Assembly: GCA_948144175.1 (NCBI GenBank)
Contig: CANXME010002667.1
Location: 97,804 to 161,803, forward strand
DNA: 64,000 bases
Direction of reading: 5' to 3'
DNA from: Closterium sp. NIES-65
Lineage: Eukaryota > Streptophyta > Zygnematophyceae > Desmidiales > Closteriaceae
Within the stretch, counting starts at the first letter, position 1; the number at the start of each line of letters is the position of its first letter. Below are positions 26,041 to 39,200 of the stretch, piece by piece. The notes below the pieces were generated by a model. The model made no database searches. It saw only the letters and a program-made list of their open reading frames with translations, and had not been told where the DNA came from. Position numbers and translations under genes: made by a program.

Positions 26041-29000
26041 CTACGAAAGTGCGTGGACGTCCCTGAAGTTTCGGCTGTGCAGATAGTCGGTGAGAACAGG
26101 GTGGTTTCCGATTCTGTCCAGGGGAACCCAATTGTCTTCGGTGGGTGTACGGTCTTTCCAGCGGATCAGGAACTCGATCTTTCGGGCTCCTCGGGGGTCA
26201 CGAACTCTGTGGCTCAGGATTTTGTCGGGGACGATGATTGGTTCGGTTGGCGGTCGTGCCATGCTGGCTGGGCGATTGCGTGGGAGTTGGCTTGTGGATG
26301 GGACGTAGGGGCGAAGCAGGCTAACGTGGAACGAGGGGCTGACGTACCAGTCAGCAGGGAGGAGGAGGTGGGCGGTGACGGGTGTTATCATGTGGCTGAT
26401 ACGAAATGGCCCACAGTATCGGGGGCGGAGTTTGGGTGTGATGGGCAGTCGGAGATTCTGAGTGTCGAGTAAAACTAGGTCGTCGGGCTAGTAAGTGACA
26501 GGTCTGCGGTGGCGGTCGGCGTTGCGTTTAGCGATGATGTTCGATCTTTTTATTGCATGTGCTGCCCTGGTCCGTGCTGCTAGTAGAATTTCAGCGAACT
26601 GTTGCGCGCGTGGAGCTGGGTTGTCGGGATTCGGGGACATGGGTACTGTTGGGTCTTGTCCGTAATTTAGGTAAAACGGTGACTGTTGGGTCGTGGCGGA
26701 TGGGGCATTGTTGTATGCGAATTCGATGAGTGGCAGTTGTTGCTCCCACGTGTTTGGATTGTCGTACGTGGCCCTGATGAGTTGCTCCATGGTTTGATTT
26801 GTCCGTTCTATCTGTCCGTCTGTTTCGGGGTGATATGATGAGCTAAACTGTAGTCGCGTGCCGAACTGCTGCCACAGGTTCCGCCAGAAGTTGTTGGTAA
26901 ACTTCGTGTCTCTGTCGCTGATGATTGATGCTGGTATCCCGTGCAGTCGAACGACGGTGGTGATGAAGAGGCGGGCTGTTTCTTCGGCTGTGATTGATTT
27001 CTTGCAGGCTACGAAGTGTGCCATTTTCGTCAGTCGATCGACGACGACCAGGATCGCGTCATTCCCACTCGCTCCGGCCGGTAACCCCGTGACGAAGTCC
27101 ATCGTCACCTGCTGCCAAGCACGCTGTGGGGGTGGGATTGGTTGTAACTGTCCCGCCGGCCGCTTCCGGGTTGACTTCATGATCTGGCAAGTGGGACACG
27201 ATGCCACGTGTCGCTGTACGTCGGTCAACATTTCGGGCCAATAATAATACCGCTGCAGCTGCTGCCATGTTTTCTCTACTCCGAAATGCCCCGAGGTAAC
27301 TCCATCATGTGCCTCCTGTAACAGTAATTCCCATCGCAGTGTGTACCCTGGTACCCAGATGCGTTCGGTCCCGGCTTTTACATAATAGACTCCCTTGGCT
27401 GCTGCAAATTGCTGCGAGTTTCCTCCTGTGAAGAATGGGTCCGTTTGGTATCCGTGGGTAAATAGTCCTGTCAGTAGCGGGCTGGTCTGGGCGAGTAGTA
27501 TCGCATGGATCTGGGCAGTGGGGCGGGTCAGTGCGTTGGCGATATTCGAGGCTCCTTTTTTATAGGTGACTGTGTAGTGGAAATTCGACTCGAGGAAGTC
27601 GAGCCACCGAATCTGTCGTGGGTTGAGGTGGGGCTGTGCACGGAGGTACTGTAGGGATCGATGGTCTGTCCGTACTGCCACGTCTGCGCCGGTCAAGTAG
27701 CAGCGCCACACTTTGAACGCATGCACGATCGCGAGCATTTCGCGGTCGTGTATCGGGTAATTTCGTTCGGGCGGATGCAGTTTTCGTGATTCGTATGTGA
27801 TGGGCTGTAGGCCGTTGCCGAAGTCCTGTAACAGTACGGCTCCAATGGCGATGTCGCTTGCGTCTGTAACAACTTCGAAGGGGCGATGTGGGTCAGCGAT
27901 GCGCAGGACGGGTGGTGAACAAAGGACATTTTTTAGGGCAGAGAAGGCAGCATGCTCTTTCTCCCCCACGTAAAAGCGACCCCCTTGCGTAGCAGATCGG
28001 TCAGCGGGGCGGTTAATCGTGCCATGTCGGGGACGAACCGACGAACGTAATTAACGAACCCTAAAAAGCTCTGCAGCTCCGTGATGTTCGTCGGGGGACG
28101 CCATGCTTTGACCGTATCCAGCTTCTTGGGGTTGATTTCAACTCCAGCCTCCGAAATAACGTGCCCTAAAAATTCTAGCCTGTCCCGAAAAAAACTCGCA
28201 CTTAGAGCTTTTGGTGAATAGTCGATGCCCCTCTAAGATTTTAAACACTGCTTCGAGATCTACTAAGTGCTGCTGCTTGTCGCGAGTGTAAACGAGGATG
28301 TCGTCGAGGTAAACTATCACGCATTTATCTAAGAGTGGCCTAAACGCCTCGTTCATGGTCATCTGAAATGTTGCGGGTGCGTTTGTCAGCCCGAAAGGCA
28401 TCACCGTGTATTCGAACGACCCGTACCTAGTCCTAAATGCGGTCTTGGCGCAGTCCGACGGTTCGACCCGAATCTGATGGTAACCCCCCCGTAATTCTAT
28501 TTTCGAAAAGACCCGTGCTGTTCGCAGTTGGTCGATCAGTTCGTCGGCGCGGAGAATGGGGTACCGCGATTTGAGTGTTACCCTGTTAAGCGCTCGGTAA
28601 TCGATGCACATGCGAAACCCTCCGTCTTTTTTCGGTGTGAACAAGATCGGTGCGGCGAATGGTGACGAGCTCGGTCGTATAAACTGCTTCTCTAACAAAT
28701 AATCTAACTGCTTCCTCAGTTCGTCGAGCTCGGGCTGTGTCAGCCTGAACTGGCGCTGTACAGCTGGCTGTGCCCCCGGTTCTAATTCGATCCTATGGTC
28801 ATGCGCCCGCTGAGGTGGCAGCCCTTGCGGTAAGTCGTCTAGAAAAATCCCCGGGTACCGTTTCAACAGTTCATGAAGGTCGGGCGGTAGTGCTGTCAAC
28901 AGTTTCTGAAAATCGCTCGGCTGCTCCTCTTCTTCCACTAATGCTATATCCACTACATACACGTCAGCTCCAGCGGCGACAACCCGTTTCATCGTGATGG

Positions 29001-29637
29001 CGTTGACGTGGACCGTTGAAGACTCGGGCGATTGCCAGCGAGGTAGTTCGACCCAGTTACCACTACTTCGCACGGTGCAGCTTCCCGTCGTCCAGTCAAT
29101 TCGTGGGTTATACCGTCGCAGCCAATCACATCCCAATAAAATATCGTGCCCATCCAGTGTCGTTGCGAGCATTTCCTGTGTAAACCCGAAGTTCCCTCCG
29201 CAGCGGACTTTTACTCGCTCCACCTTTTCCCGTATGGCCAGTGGCGTGCCGTCGACTAAGCGTGCGTCTATCTCAGGTAAGCAACGGTTAAGTGGTAACT
29301 GTAGTTTTCGTGCGATTGCGGTATTAACTAAACAGTGACTCGCTCCTCCATCGATAAAAATCTTCACTGCTGCTCCCTGTATTTTCCCGTGGATCAGTAC
29401 TGGGCAATCCGTCGCTGTACCCTCCTTATTCATCCGAGCCCAATCGATGGCGTGAATCGGTACTGTGACTCGGTGAGGGTCGGTGCGGTTGGGCGAGCAG
29501 GCAGTCTCGTCAGTAGTTGGCCCAACTTCTACTGACTGCTGGCGTTTCCCTGCCTCTGAGACTCCCTCCCCTGCTCTGCTCCGCGGCGCCTCAGCTCCTC
29601 TGGGCATTCGCTCTTGCGATGGCCCGGCCTGTTGCAA
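26041..29637 (-). pseudogene. G1 pol: protease, RT, RNase H, integrase, chromodomain (two frameshifts, one stop)
   Basis: The protease motif is IFIDGGASHC (DGG rather than the usual DSG or DTG). RT has YLDDILVYT, but the motif A aspartate is replaced (FSKIELRGGYHQ). A seventh A at 28188–28194 shifts the frame before RLEFLGHV, and a missing base in the C run at 27963–27967 shifts it again before RNase H (VVTDASDIAIGA). Integrase has the zinc-finger CPTCQ, SDRDTKF and YHPETDGQIER. A TAG at 26488–26490 separates it from a chromodomain (IEFLIRWKDRTPTEDNWVPL). It overlaps gag by about 109 bp in the −1 frame, as in many Ty3 elements. As assembled it cannot give a full polyprotein. Confidence 0.9.
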
Positions 29638-30707
29638 GCAAAGCAGTGCCCCTTAAATGGTGCGGCAGCTGCATTCGCTGCATCGGCGTGTACAGTGGCG
29701 TGCTCGGTCGGTCCCCGAGGGCGATGTCCGTAGTAGGACCCCGGTCTCGGTCGGCGTAGAATGTCAATTTTCTCGGCGAGCGCGAGAATCTCGTTGAAAT
29801 TGGAGAGTCCGCGCAACATGATTTCGTGCGAGATATTCGGCTTCAGCCCTCCGACGTAACGGTCCACCCGCTCCGCTTCGTGCATATAGCCGACCTGCTC
29901 GCATAGTGCGAGAAAACCGCTCGTATAATCTTGAACCGACCCGAGTTGCCGCCAAGTGCGCAGTCTCTGACGCGCCGAAATGGAAGCCGCAATCGGCTCG
30001 AAGCGCGCCCGAAGCCCTGCGCACCACGCATCCCACGTGTTGTATTGGGCTGTCTCGCAGAACGAACTCCAGGTGGCGGCTGGACCCGTGGGCCCTTCCT
30101 CGTGCGACGGTGGCTCGTAGGCGTGTGGCGACGTCACGATGACTCGCCACCAGTCCATGGCGGGGCCCCTTAGCAGCGAAACTGCATACCGAATCTTCGC
30201 AGCGTTCGACTCGACGTAGTTCGCGTTGAAGAAGACGTTCATCGTGAAGATCCACGATTGAACCGTCGGACCTCCACGTTGGCTTGGGTCGAAGCAGGGC
30301 GGGCGTTGTGGCTTGAGCGGCATTGGTGCCATAATGGCCTGTTCGCCACTTGTCGCCGCGAATTCCACGTGCCGACGAGCTTCACGGGGCTCCCGCGGGC
30401 TTGGTGCGACCCTGCTTCCTCCCATGCCAGGCATCGGCTGGGCGGCGCCATCACTGGCTGCGCCTGAGCGTTGTCCCATGCTGTCGTGTTGCGTTGGTGT
30501 GCCAGATGAAATGATGATCGGCTCGTTCGATTGTGCAGATGCATTTGTTGGTGCGTGTGATGTTGCGGGAATGTTCACCGTGGATTGTTGACGGGCGGAG
30601 TCACGTTCCGCCGTGAGCGTCGCGATTTCGAGCGCCGAGTCTTCAAGTTGGCGCACGAGACGATCAAGCTGCTCCCGCGTCAATGTGGCGAGCGTGAAAT
30701 CGGCCAT
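29529..30707 (-). CDS. G1 Gag
   Basis: 392 residues starting MADFTLATLTREQ. This ATG is chosen over one 22 codons upstream because it lies 184 nt from the LTR, as the related MAKHIDVATLTQEH start does in G3 (185 nt). The capsid-like part includes WIFTMNVFFNANYV and FLALCEQVGYMHEAERVDRY. A CCHC zinc knuckle (CFACNRPGHRKSEC) is near the C-terminus. The frame is open. Confidence 0.9.
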   Translation of the reverse strand: MADFTLATLTREQLDRLVRQLEDSALEIATLTAERDSARQQSTVNIPATSHAPTNASAQSNEPIIISSGTPTQHDSMGQRSGAASDGAAQPMPGMGGSRVAPSPREPREARRHVEFAATSGEQAIMAPMPLKPQRPPCFDPSQRGGPTVQSWIFTMNVFFNANYVESNAAKIRYAVSLLRGPAMDWWRVIVTSPHAYEPPSHEEGPTGPAATWSSFCETAQYNTWDAWCAGLRARFEPIAASISARQRLRTWRQLGSVQDYTSGFLALCEQVGYMHEAERVDRYVGGLKPNISHEIMLRGLSNFNEILALAEKIDILRRPRPGSYYGHRPRGPTEHATVHADAANAAAAPFKGHCFACNRPGHRKSECPEELRRRGAEQGRESQRQGNASSQ

Positions 30708-31310
30708 GGCGGGGGTGCCGCGCGAGCTCAGCGAGAGCCTCGGTCGTGGCCGTGCGTGCTTACGAGAGAGCACTACGAGCGGCGGTGCTGTATCGCTGAG
30801 AGATGTCTACCCCCCCCGAAAAATTGAGATAGTGGGGAAGCGAAAATGTGGGTGCGGTCCGAGAGGAGATCGTAGGCTCTGAATACCAAGTGTTACGAGT
30901 GCAATTGAGTGAATGAACGAGAATTCCACTATCGAAGCAAGAGTACAAATGAGCGAAGGCATGCGCGAAGAATATATAGCGAAACTACAGTGGTAACGGT
31001 AATGGACTGTGGTTGTCGCGCGACGGGCCTGGGACTGAGGTTTGGGAAAGTGTCGAAGTGGAGGCCCGGAGCGCGGGTTACCAGCCGAGCCGTGAGATTG
31101 GGATGCGATGTGCGAAAATGGCGGGCTGATTGTCGAGGCGAGGATCGCGAGTGGTAACGGTGCTGACTGTGGTGCTACAGTGATGTACGCGTTGAGCAGG
31201 GATGCGAAGTAAGGAAAAGCGATTTTCCTTACACTGATCCTGATTTTGTTGGTGGCACCATAAGTAGTTGATATATGTAAGGAATTTTCTCGATATTCCT
31301 TAGCGCGCCC

Positions 31311-32626
31311 TGTCGAAAGATTAACGGGAGTGTGAGTTAAATTGAAGACTAGGGCCTAGGCTTAGGAGCCTAGGCCCGAACTTAGGTGTCGAGCGGGATT
31401 TCACCTAGGGTGAGTATCGAGTGAGTTGAAGAGAAGTTGGGAGAATGTGTGCTTCACTATAGGGTTCGAAGTACATATAGCAAAGGAAACACATAAGGTG
31501 CACCACCACACAAAGTTTAAATAACTACACTAACTACAGCTACAGGCAGTTACAAATATAAGTTGACACTCCCCCATAACTGCCTGCAGCAGGAGTATGT
31601 GCAGAATGCAACCTGCAGGTGTACACATGCAAAATAATAAAAAGCAAGCAACAGCAGGTAATGCAGGCGGGCTAACATTGAATAGTTACCCCCTCCATCT
31701 CCTCACCCTCCTCCTTCCCCTCCCCCACACTGCTGCAGGAGCAGCAGAGAAGGGGGGAAGAGAGGAGAGGTGGAGGGACGGCTGCATGTTGCCTCACACC
31801 CGCCACCCCGGTACCACTCCCCCTGCTCCCCCACATCCTCACACCCTTCCCCCCCCAGCGGCAGCTGCAGCGGTGGGACTGAAAGAAGGAGGAGGGGAAG
31901 GGAGAGAGTTGACCCAACACTCCAACACCCGCCACCCCCATACCCTCCTCCCCACGGCTGCAGGGAGACAAAGGAGGAAGGGGGTGGGCGGGAAGAAAGC
32001 CGCAGCGCGGCTAAACGGTGTCGGCGCAGATGGATCAGGGGCGGCTTCAGGGAGAGCAGGGGCGGAAAGGCCCGTCGCGTGCCAGTGCCACGGGGCGCAC
32101 GACGGGTAGGATAAGAGAAAGGGCCCGATCGTGTGCCTCGGGGCGCACGACGAGCAGGGCACCATCGTGTGCCAAGGGGCGCACGATAGGCAGGTTAAGG
32201 GCACCGTCGCGTGCCACGGGGCGCGCGACGGGCAGAAAAGGCGTCACACGCCAACCGGGGGCGGGACAAGGAAAAATCGTCACGCGCCCTAGGCGCGCGA
32301 CCGGAAAATCTTAGCAGCGGAAGTGTAGGGCGGGCCCATAGGCCAGGACGTAACTCGCTCAGATAACAAGTCGAAAGATTAACGGGAGTGTGAGTTAAAT
32401 TGAAGACTGGGGCCTAGGCTTAGGAGCCTAGGCCCGAACTTAGGTGTCGAGCGGGATTTCACCTAGGGTGAGTATCGAGTGAGTTGAAGAGAAGTTAAGA
32501 GAATGTGTGCTTCACTATAGGGTTCGAAGTACATATAGCAAAGGAAACACATAAGGTGCACCACCACACAAAGTTTAAATAACTACACTTACTACAGCTA
32601 CAGGCAGTTACAAATATAAGTTGACA
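31311..32626 (-). mobile_element. Small non-autonomous LTR element in the G3 5' LTR
   Basis: LTRs of 258 bp (31311–31568, 32369–32626, about 2% different) flank an 800-bp interior with no retroviral domains. The target duplication is CGCCC (31306–31310, 32627–32631). The minus orientation follows from a GGGGGAG tract beside the left LTR and a PBS-like TTGTTATCTGAGCG beside the right one. Each LTR holds an 11-bp-arm hairpin (GGGCCTAGGCT/AGCCTAGGCCC, first at 31352–31377). The interior near 32070–32300 holds about six GC-rich stem-loops (TCGTGTGCC…GGCGCACGA). Confidence 0.88.
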
Positions 32627-33106
32627 CGCCCTGCAACATCGCGTACACCAGCAGCCGTTGTTCGCCCGTTACTGCTAACGGGGCTTCGCCAACTTCGCGC
32701 GCACTGTTTTCACCAAACCTCGCACTGCTGGCGCCGCGTCGGCCAAAGCTTCGGGACAAGCCTGAGCCTCGCTGCCAGCATAGCACTAGCTAGCTCGCAC
32801 GCACCGCGTTACCGTTTGCATGTTTCGCGTATAAATGTTCGCTCATGCCTTCGCTCACATTTTGTACTTGTTTGACACCTTAGTGCAATCCTCTCTACTT
32901 CGATCCATTGTACCCGTAACACTTGGTATTTAGAGCCTCTTTCCTTTTCAGACCGCGCATCTCCGCACCCCATGAAATCAAGTTTTGATTTTTCACTCAA
33001 AGGGACTCACACACCTTAGCCCCTAGGAGCCGCTATCCTCGCGTTCTCTTGTAAACGCATGCAGCCACAACTGCGCCTAGACTAAGCCGGGCCGACGCCC
33101 TTCGTA

Positions 33107-33242
33107 ATGGCCAAGCATATCGATGTCGCCACTCTCACGCAGGAGCACATGAGCGAACTGCTGCGGCAAATCCGCGAAAGCTCCGAAGAAATTGCGGCGC
33201 TGACGGCAGAATGCACGTCCCTGCAAAACGACATCGCAAGAG
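33107..33242 (+). pseudogene. G3 gag, first fragment
   Basis: Begins MAKHIDVATLTQEH and is 45 codons long, aligning with the G1 Gag start. It is cut by copia C1 at 33243 and continues at 40106. Confidence 0.85.
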
Positions 33243-36200
33243 TGTCAGAATATTATAGCTTATGCATTTGTGTAGGCTACAGTGGGGTAGCCCATAAGGG
33301 GTACAACCCAATTAGGGTTAGAACTTGTACCCAACTCTTTTATAGTTCAATCATTCTCGTTTCTTCTCATGGTATCGAGCAGGTTCCCTAGCGGGAACGA
33401 TTCCTAGGGCCCACCACTACGATTTTTTTTTTTCCTACCTGGAGCGCGCCCCGCTCAGGCCCGAGTCGCGCCCTGTGTTCTCTCCCTCCCGTTGCGTCGC
33501 CCTTAGCGGCCCTCTCACGACCTCCTAGCGTCGCCCTTACGGCCCGTCGCGACGCTCTTCACGGCCGCATCGCGCCGCCCCTTCGCGGCCCTGTCGCGCC
33601 GCCTCTTCCAGCGACCTCGTCGCCGCCTCTTCCAGCGGCCCGTCGCCGCCTCTTCCAGCGGCCTCGTCGCCGCCTCTTCCAGCGGCCCGTCGCCGCCTCT
33701 TCCAGCGGCCTCGTTGCCGCCTCTTCCAGCGGCCCGTCGCCGCCTCTTCCAGCGGCCTCATCGCCGCCTCTTCCAGCGGCTCGTTGCCGCCTCTTCCAGC
33801 GGCTCGTCACCGCCTCTTCCAGCGGCCCCGTCGCCGCCTCTTCCAGCGGCCCTTCGAGCCGCCCGTCGGCCCACCCTTGCGCCGCCCTTGCGGCCCCGAC
33901 GCCTACCACTGCGGCCATGGCGCCGCCCTCGCCCGACCCCGCCGCCGCTCTACCTGGCCTCGCCGTCGCTCCACCTGGCCTCTCGAGCCGCTTTCTGTGG
34001 CCTCCTCACGGCCCCGCCGCCGTCCCTGAGTCAGGAGCTGCCGCCGCCGAGCCGCCCAGCAGCCGGGCCGCCGCACAGCAGAGCCGCCGAGTCGCCGAGC
34101 CGGCCAGCAGCCGAGCCGACGAGCCGCCCAGCAGAGCAGCCGAGCCGCCCGACCGCCGAGCCGCCCAACAGCGGAGCCGTCCAGCAGCCAAGCCGCGCAG
34201 CCGCCGAGCCGCCCAGAAGCCGAGCCGCCGAGCCGCCCAGCAGCCGAGCCGCCGAGCCGCCCAGCTGCCGAGCCGCCGAGTCGCCCTGCAGCCGAGCCGC
34301 CGAGTCGCCCTGCAGCCGAGCCTCCCGAGCCGCCCTGTCCGGTAAGAGCAGCGACTCTCTCACTGCACTGCCCTCGCTCTACTGTTCGCGCTGCTAGTCT
34401 ACTGCTGTCATGGCTACCCCTAGTGTCCTCACCTTTGACGCTGAGGGTCGGGCCATTGACTTTGACGTCTGGATAGATGACCTGCAGCTTTTCCTACAGC
34501 GCGATAGGGCAGACGGTCTCTCCCTCTTTGACCTCACCTCTGGTGCCTCTCCTGCCCCTGCTGCTGATGCTGACGCCACTGTTCGCTCACAGTGGGCCAC
34601 GCGCGATGCTGCTGCACGTCTTGCTGTGTGTTGCCACCTGCCTACTTTGAGCGTGCGCACTTTAGCCAGTACAAGAGTGCTCAGATCTTGTACGACGCTG
34701 TAGTTGCACGCTAATCCTCCCCTGCTACTGCTGCACTGAGCCGCCTCATGCTACCGTACCTCTTCCCTAACCTTGCTGCCTTTCCCACAGTCACTGACCT
34801 CATTACGCACCTCCGCACTGTGACACTCGCTACCGCGCTGCGCTTCCTGCTGAGTTCTCCGCCAAGAACCCCCCCCCCCCCATAAACATCACCCTCTACT
34901 ACATAGTCGCCCGTCTCCCTGACTCCCTCTGCGTAGTCAGGGACCACTTTCTCTCTGTCTGCCCCACCACCCTCACCGTTGACCTCCTAGAGAAGGCCCT
35001 CCGAGCAGCAGAGAAGAGCATAGTTGCTGTAGGAGCCTCTCGGGGTGACCCCCGCACCCCCGTCTTTGAGGGTTGTTCTCCCTCCCCCCTCTTGCCCTCT
35101 GTTGCCTTTGGTGCTGTGGCCGACCTCGTTGGTTTCGAGTCGGTCAGCGCTGCGTCTGCCCCTTCGGGGAAGCGCCGCATAGGCAAGGGCAAGGGGGGCA
35201 AGGGCACTGGAGGAGCTGGCGGGGACGGTGGAGGCGGCGGAGGGGGTGGGGGTGGGAGTGGGAGTGGTGGCGGGGGTGGAGGTGCCGGCGGCAGCAGTGG
35301 AGGCGGAGGAGGCGGCGGTGGTGGCGGAGGGAGCGGAGGCGGCGGTGGTGGCGGAGGCGGCGGAGGTGGTGGAGGCGGCGGAGGTGGCGGTGGAGCTGGT
35401 CGCGGTTCTGCGCAGAGGAGTGGCTCCGGTGGTGGTCCACGCCAGCAGCAGCAGCGCGGTCGTGAGACCCTGTCCCCTCAGCAGCTCCGTGAGTGGTACA
35501 CTGCACGCCAGCGAGGTGGGGGTACTGGTCCGTGCACCTACGTCCTGCGCATCGGCGACCGTGCGGGTGAGCAGTGTGGGGGTGCGCACCCCACCCAGCG
35601 CTGCTTTGGCCGCTTAACGGACGCTTGGCGTCACCAGTTCCCTGAGGCCACAGAGATCCCTCGCTGGGGCGAGCTGTCTAGGGCGGGGGTCGCTATCTTT
35701 GACCTTGACTTTGATGCAATTCTTGCTTCTATGTATGCTGTGACTATTAGTGATGAGGGTGACTGTTACCGGTGTTTTCCGCCCGACCCGGGCATTGAGA
35801 CTGCTGCTCTAGGTGCTGGTGAGGCTGCTGCTCTTGGTGCTAGCGAGGCTGCTGCTCTAGGTCCTAGTGCGTCTGCTTCCTCAGGTGCTGGTGAGTCTGC
35901 TCTCTCAGGTACTGCGTCGGCTTCGGCCTCCCTCACCTTCACCCTTGACTCTGGGGCTTCTCGCTCCTTCTTTCGAGACCGCACCACACTCACGCCGCTT
36001 GGTCGGCCAGTTGCAGTCTCTCTGGAAGACCCCTCTGGGGGTCCTGTCCCTGCTCACTTCTCCACTGTCCTCCCGTGTCCGGCGGCTCCCTCTGGCACCC
36101 TATCTGGTCTTTACCTCTCCTCGTTCTCTACAAACTTGGTGAGTGGTGCTGACCTACAGGATGGGGGAGTGCACCAGTTCACTCCTGCGAGCCAGCGGGT

Positions 36201-39200
36201 GACTCACTGCACTGAGGCTCGTACGGGCCGACAGTTGGCCACGTTTACACGTCAGCTGGGGTCGAGCCTGTACACACTGACCACTGCGTCTCCTCCTGTC
36301 ACTGCGTCTGGTCGGGTAGCTGCGTCGGGCCAGGTGTTTGCTGCAGCGTCCAGGTCTGGTCCAGAGTTTGCCCCCTATTCGTGTCGTCTCCTGTCTCACG
36401 AGACTCTCTTGTGGCACCACCGCCTTGTCGTCTCCGAGGCATGGCGGCCCGTCTCCTTGTCTCTGGTCTTCCCCGATCCCTCCATCCCCTTCCCCCAGGA
36501 CCTGCCCCTGCCTGCGTCCCCTGCGTCGAGGGGCGGCAGCGTGCTGCCCCTCACTCCTCCCAGTTTCCCCTGACAGAGGCCCCGCTGCAGACGCTTCACA
36601 TGGACATGTGGGGCCCAGCCCGTGTCCGTGGACAGGGTCACGAGCGCTACTTCCTGCTGGTGGTTGACGACTACTCGCGTTACACCACAGTCTTCCCCTT
36701 GCGCAGCAAGGGTGATGTCACTGAGGTGCTGATCGACTGGATCCGCGCAGCTCGTCTCCAGCTCAGGCAGAGCTTCGGCTCGGACTTTCCAATTCTGCGT
36801 TTGCACTCTGACAGAGGCGGAGAGTTCTCCTCTGGCCTCCTGCGAGCCTACTATCGTGCACGAGGCACCCGCCAGACCTTCACGCTTCCGGACTCTCCAC
36901 AGAAAAATGGGATTGCTGAGCGCCGCATTGGCATGGTCATGGACGTCGCTCGTACGTCCATGATGCATGCGGCTGCCCCCCATTTTCTGTGGCCGTTTGC
37001 GGTTCGGTACGCGGCGCATCAGCTCAACCTTCAGCCCAGGGTCTCCATGCCGGAGACCTCCCCAGCCTTGCTGTGGACGGGGAAGGTTGGAGATCCGTCC
37101 GCGTTCCGGGTCTGGGGATCTCGGGCGTTTGTCCGCGACTTTTTTGCGGACAAGCTGTCCCCTCGTGCTGCTTCGTACGTCTTCCTGGGTTTCCCTCCTG
37201 ACGCGCCAGGGTGGCAGTTCTACCACCCCACCTCTCGCCGTGTTCTGTCCTCCCAAGACGTCACGTTTGACGAGTCGGTCCCCTACTACCGCCTCTTCCC
37301 CTACCGTACTCCGTCCCTTCCCCCGCCAGCGCTCTTCCTTGTGCCAGGTCCCCCCCCGGTAGACCCCCTCCCCCCTCAGGGTCCTGCCCCTTCAAGTGTG
37401 TCCCAGGTAGACGAAGTCGAGCCTGTCGAGGTTGCTGGTGACTCTGGTGCTGCTTAGGGTGCTGAGCCTGAGGGTGCTGACTCTGGGGGTGCTAAGCCTG
37501 AGGGTACTGCTACTAGGGGTGTTGAGCCTGGGAGTGCAAAGCCTGGGGGTGCTGTGCCTGGGGGTGCGGAGTCTGGGGGTGCTGAGCCTCGGGGTGCTAC
37601 GCCTGGGGGTGCGGAGCCTGGGGGTGCTACGCCTGGGGGTGCTGAGCCTGGGGGTGCCGAGCCTGGGGGTGCGGAGCCTGCGGGAGCTAGGCCTACTCGT
37701 GTCGCGTCTGGCGGTACTGTGCCTGGAGGTTCTCCGGGTGCTTCATCTTGGCGGGAGCCACTCTCTCCACAGGAGCTGCGCGAGTGGTTTGCCCGGCGCT
37801 GGAGGCGTGCTGCTGGAGCAGGAGGTTCTTCGGCTACTGAGGGTGCTGCTGTCGCGGGTCCAGGAGGTGCTCGTATTTGGAGTACTGGAGCTGCTGGGCC
37901 CGCGGGTACGACTAGAGCTGGAGCTACTGAGGGTGTTGGCGCTGAGGCTACTGCTGGCGGTCCTGCTGGGGGTGCTACTGGTGCTGCTGGAGGTCCGGGA
38001 GCTACTGGAGCTGCTGGGGGTGCTGGAGCTGGAGGTGCTGCTGGCGCTGGTGCTCCTGCTGGGGGTACTAGTGCTGTCCCTGCTGTATGTGGAGTCGCCA
38101 CGCTGCCGCGACCGTACTTCGTTCCCCTCCTTCAGCAGGTTCTTGGTCTTCCGCCCGCTACTGGTCCTCCTCCTCCCTTAGAGGGTCCACAACCTGTCCA
38201 GTCACAGTTACAGTTACAGCCGGCCTCCCCCTTGCCTGCTCCTTCTCCCTACACTGGTCCTACTGGAGGTCTTGCTGAGCGTCGTGCGCCTGCGTCTCGC
38301 CCTGCGTCGCCTGTCCGTCCTGCTCGCACTAGTGGTCGTGGTGCGCGTCTGCGTCCTCCTCCTGTCCCTGGCACGCACCGGATGTCTCTGCGTCCGTCCA
38401 CTGCTCCTCTGCGTGCCCCTTTGCCTTCTCCTCCTGAGTCCTCTCTTCCTGCTCCTCTCGACCCGGAGTTGGACTCTCTTCGTGCTGCCAGTCCTATAGT
38501 CACGCGTCTCCTTGCTACTGTCGTCACTGACCCTTCCTTTGAGTCCACTGCTGCGTCTGCCCTAGTTGCTGAGCTCGTCGACTTTGCTGCTCGCTGTTGC
38601 CTAGACTACGCTGCTAGTCTTGTCGCTGAGTCTGAGTCTGTCTATCCTCCGTCCGTCGGGGGTGAGTGTGCCCTTGGCACGGACGTCCTTGAGGACAGGC
38701 AGGAGGAGTTCCAGTGTCTGGCTGCTGCTTCACCTCATCTCGTGTTCGTACTGCTTACCCCTGAGGGAGACCCGGATGCACTTGACATCCCGACTCCGCG
38801 CTCTTACGCGGAGGCGATAGAGGGTCCCTACTCCTCTCAGTGGCAGGCAGCTATGGACACAGAGATGGCTTCCTGGAAGTCCACTGGCACCTACGTTGAC
38901 GAGGTTCCCCCACCTGGGGCGAACATCGTCAGTGGCATGTGGATTTTCAGGGTGAAGCGGCCGCCGGGTTCTCCGCCTGTCTTCAAGGCACGTTACGTGG
39001 CCCGTGGCTTCAGTCAGCGGCAGGGAGTTGACTACTATCAGACCTTCTCTCCCACCCCGAAGATGACCACTCTTCGGGTTCTGCTGCACGTAGCTGCTCA
39101 CCGTGACTACGAGGTCCACTCTCTTGACTTCAGCACTGCTTTCTTGCAGGGTAGCCTGCACGAGGAGATCTGGCTGCGCCGCCCACCTGGCTTTACTGGG

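Larger units (their letters stand above)
25646..31233 (-). mobile_element. Ty3/gypsy chromovirus G1, complete with LTRs and TSD
   Basis: LTRs of 343 bp (25646–25988 and 30891–31233, about 2% different) start TG and end CA on the minus strand. A CTGAT duplication flanks them (25641–25645, 31234–31238). The primer-binding site after the right LTR reads TTGGTATTCAGAGCC, close to the complement of plant initiator tRNA-Met. A 31-base C run (25994–26024; poly-G on the coding strand) replaces the usual polypurine tract beside the left LTR. Gag, protease, RT, RNase H, integrase and chromodomain follow in order. Confidence 0.95.

Noticed and set aside
35073-35506. Arg/Trp- or His-rich frames in copia C1
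   Set aside because: These are alternative-frame readings of the Gly-rich gag tract.
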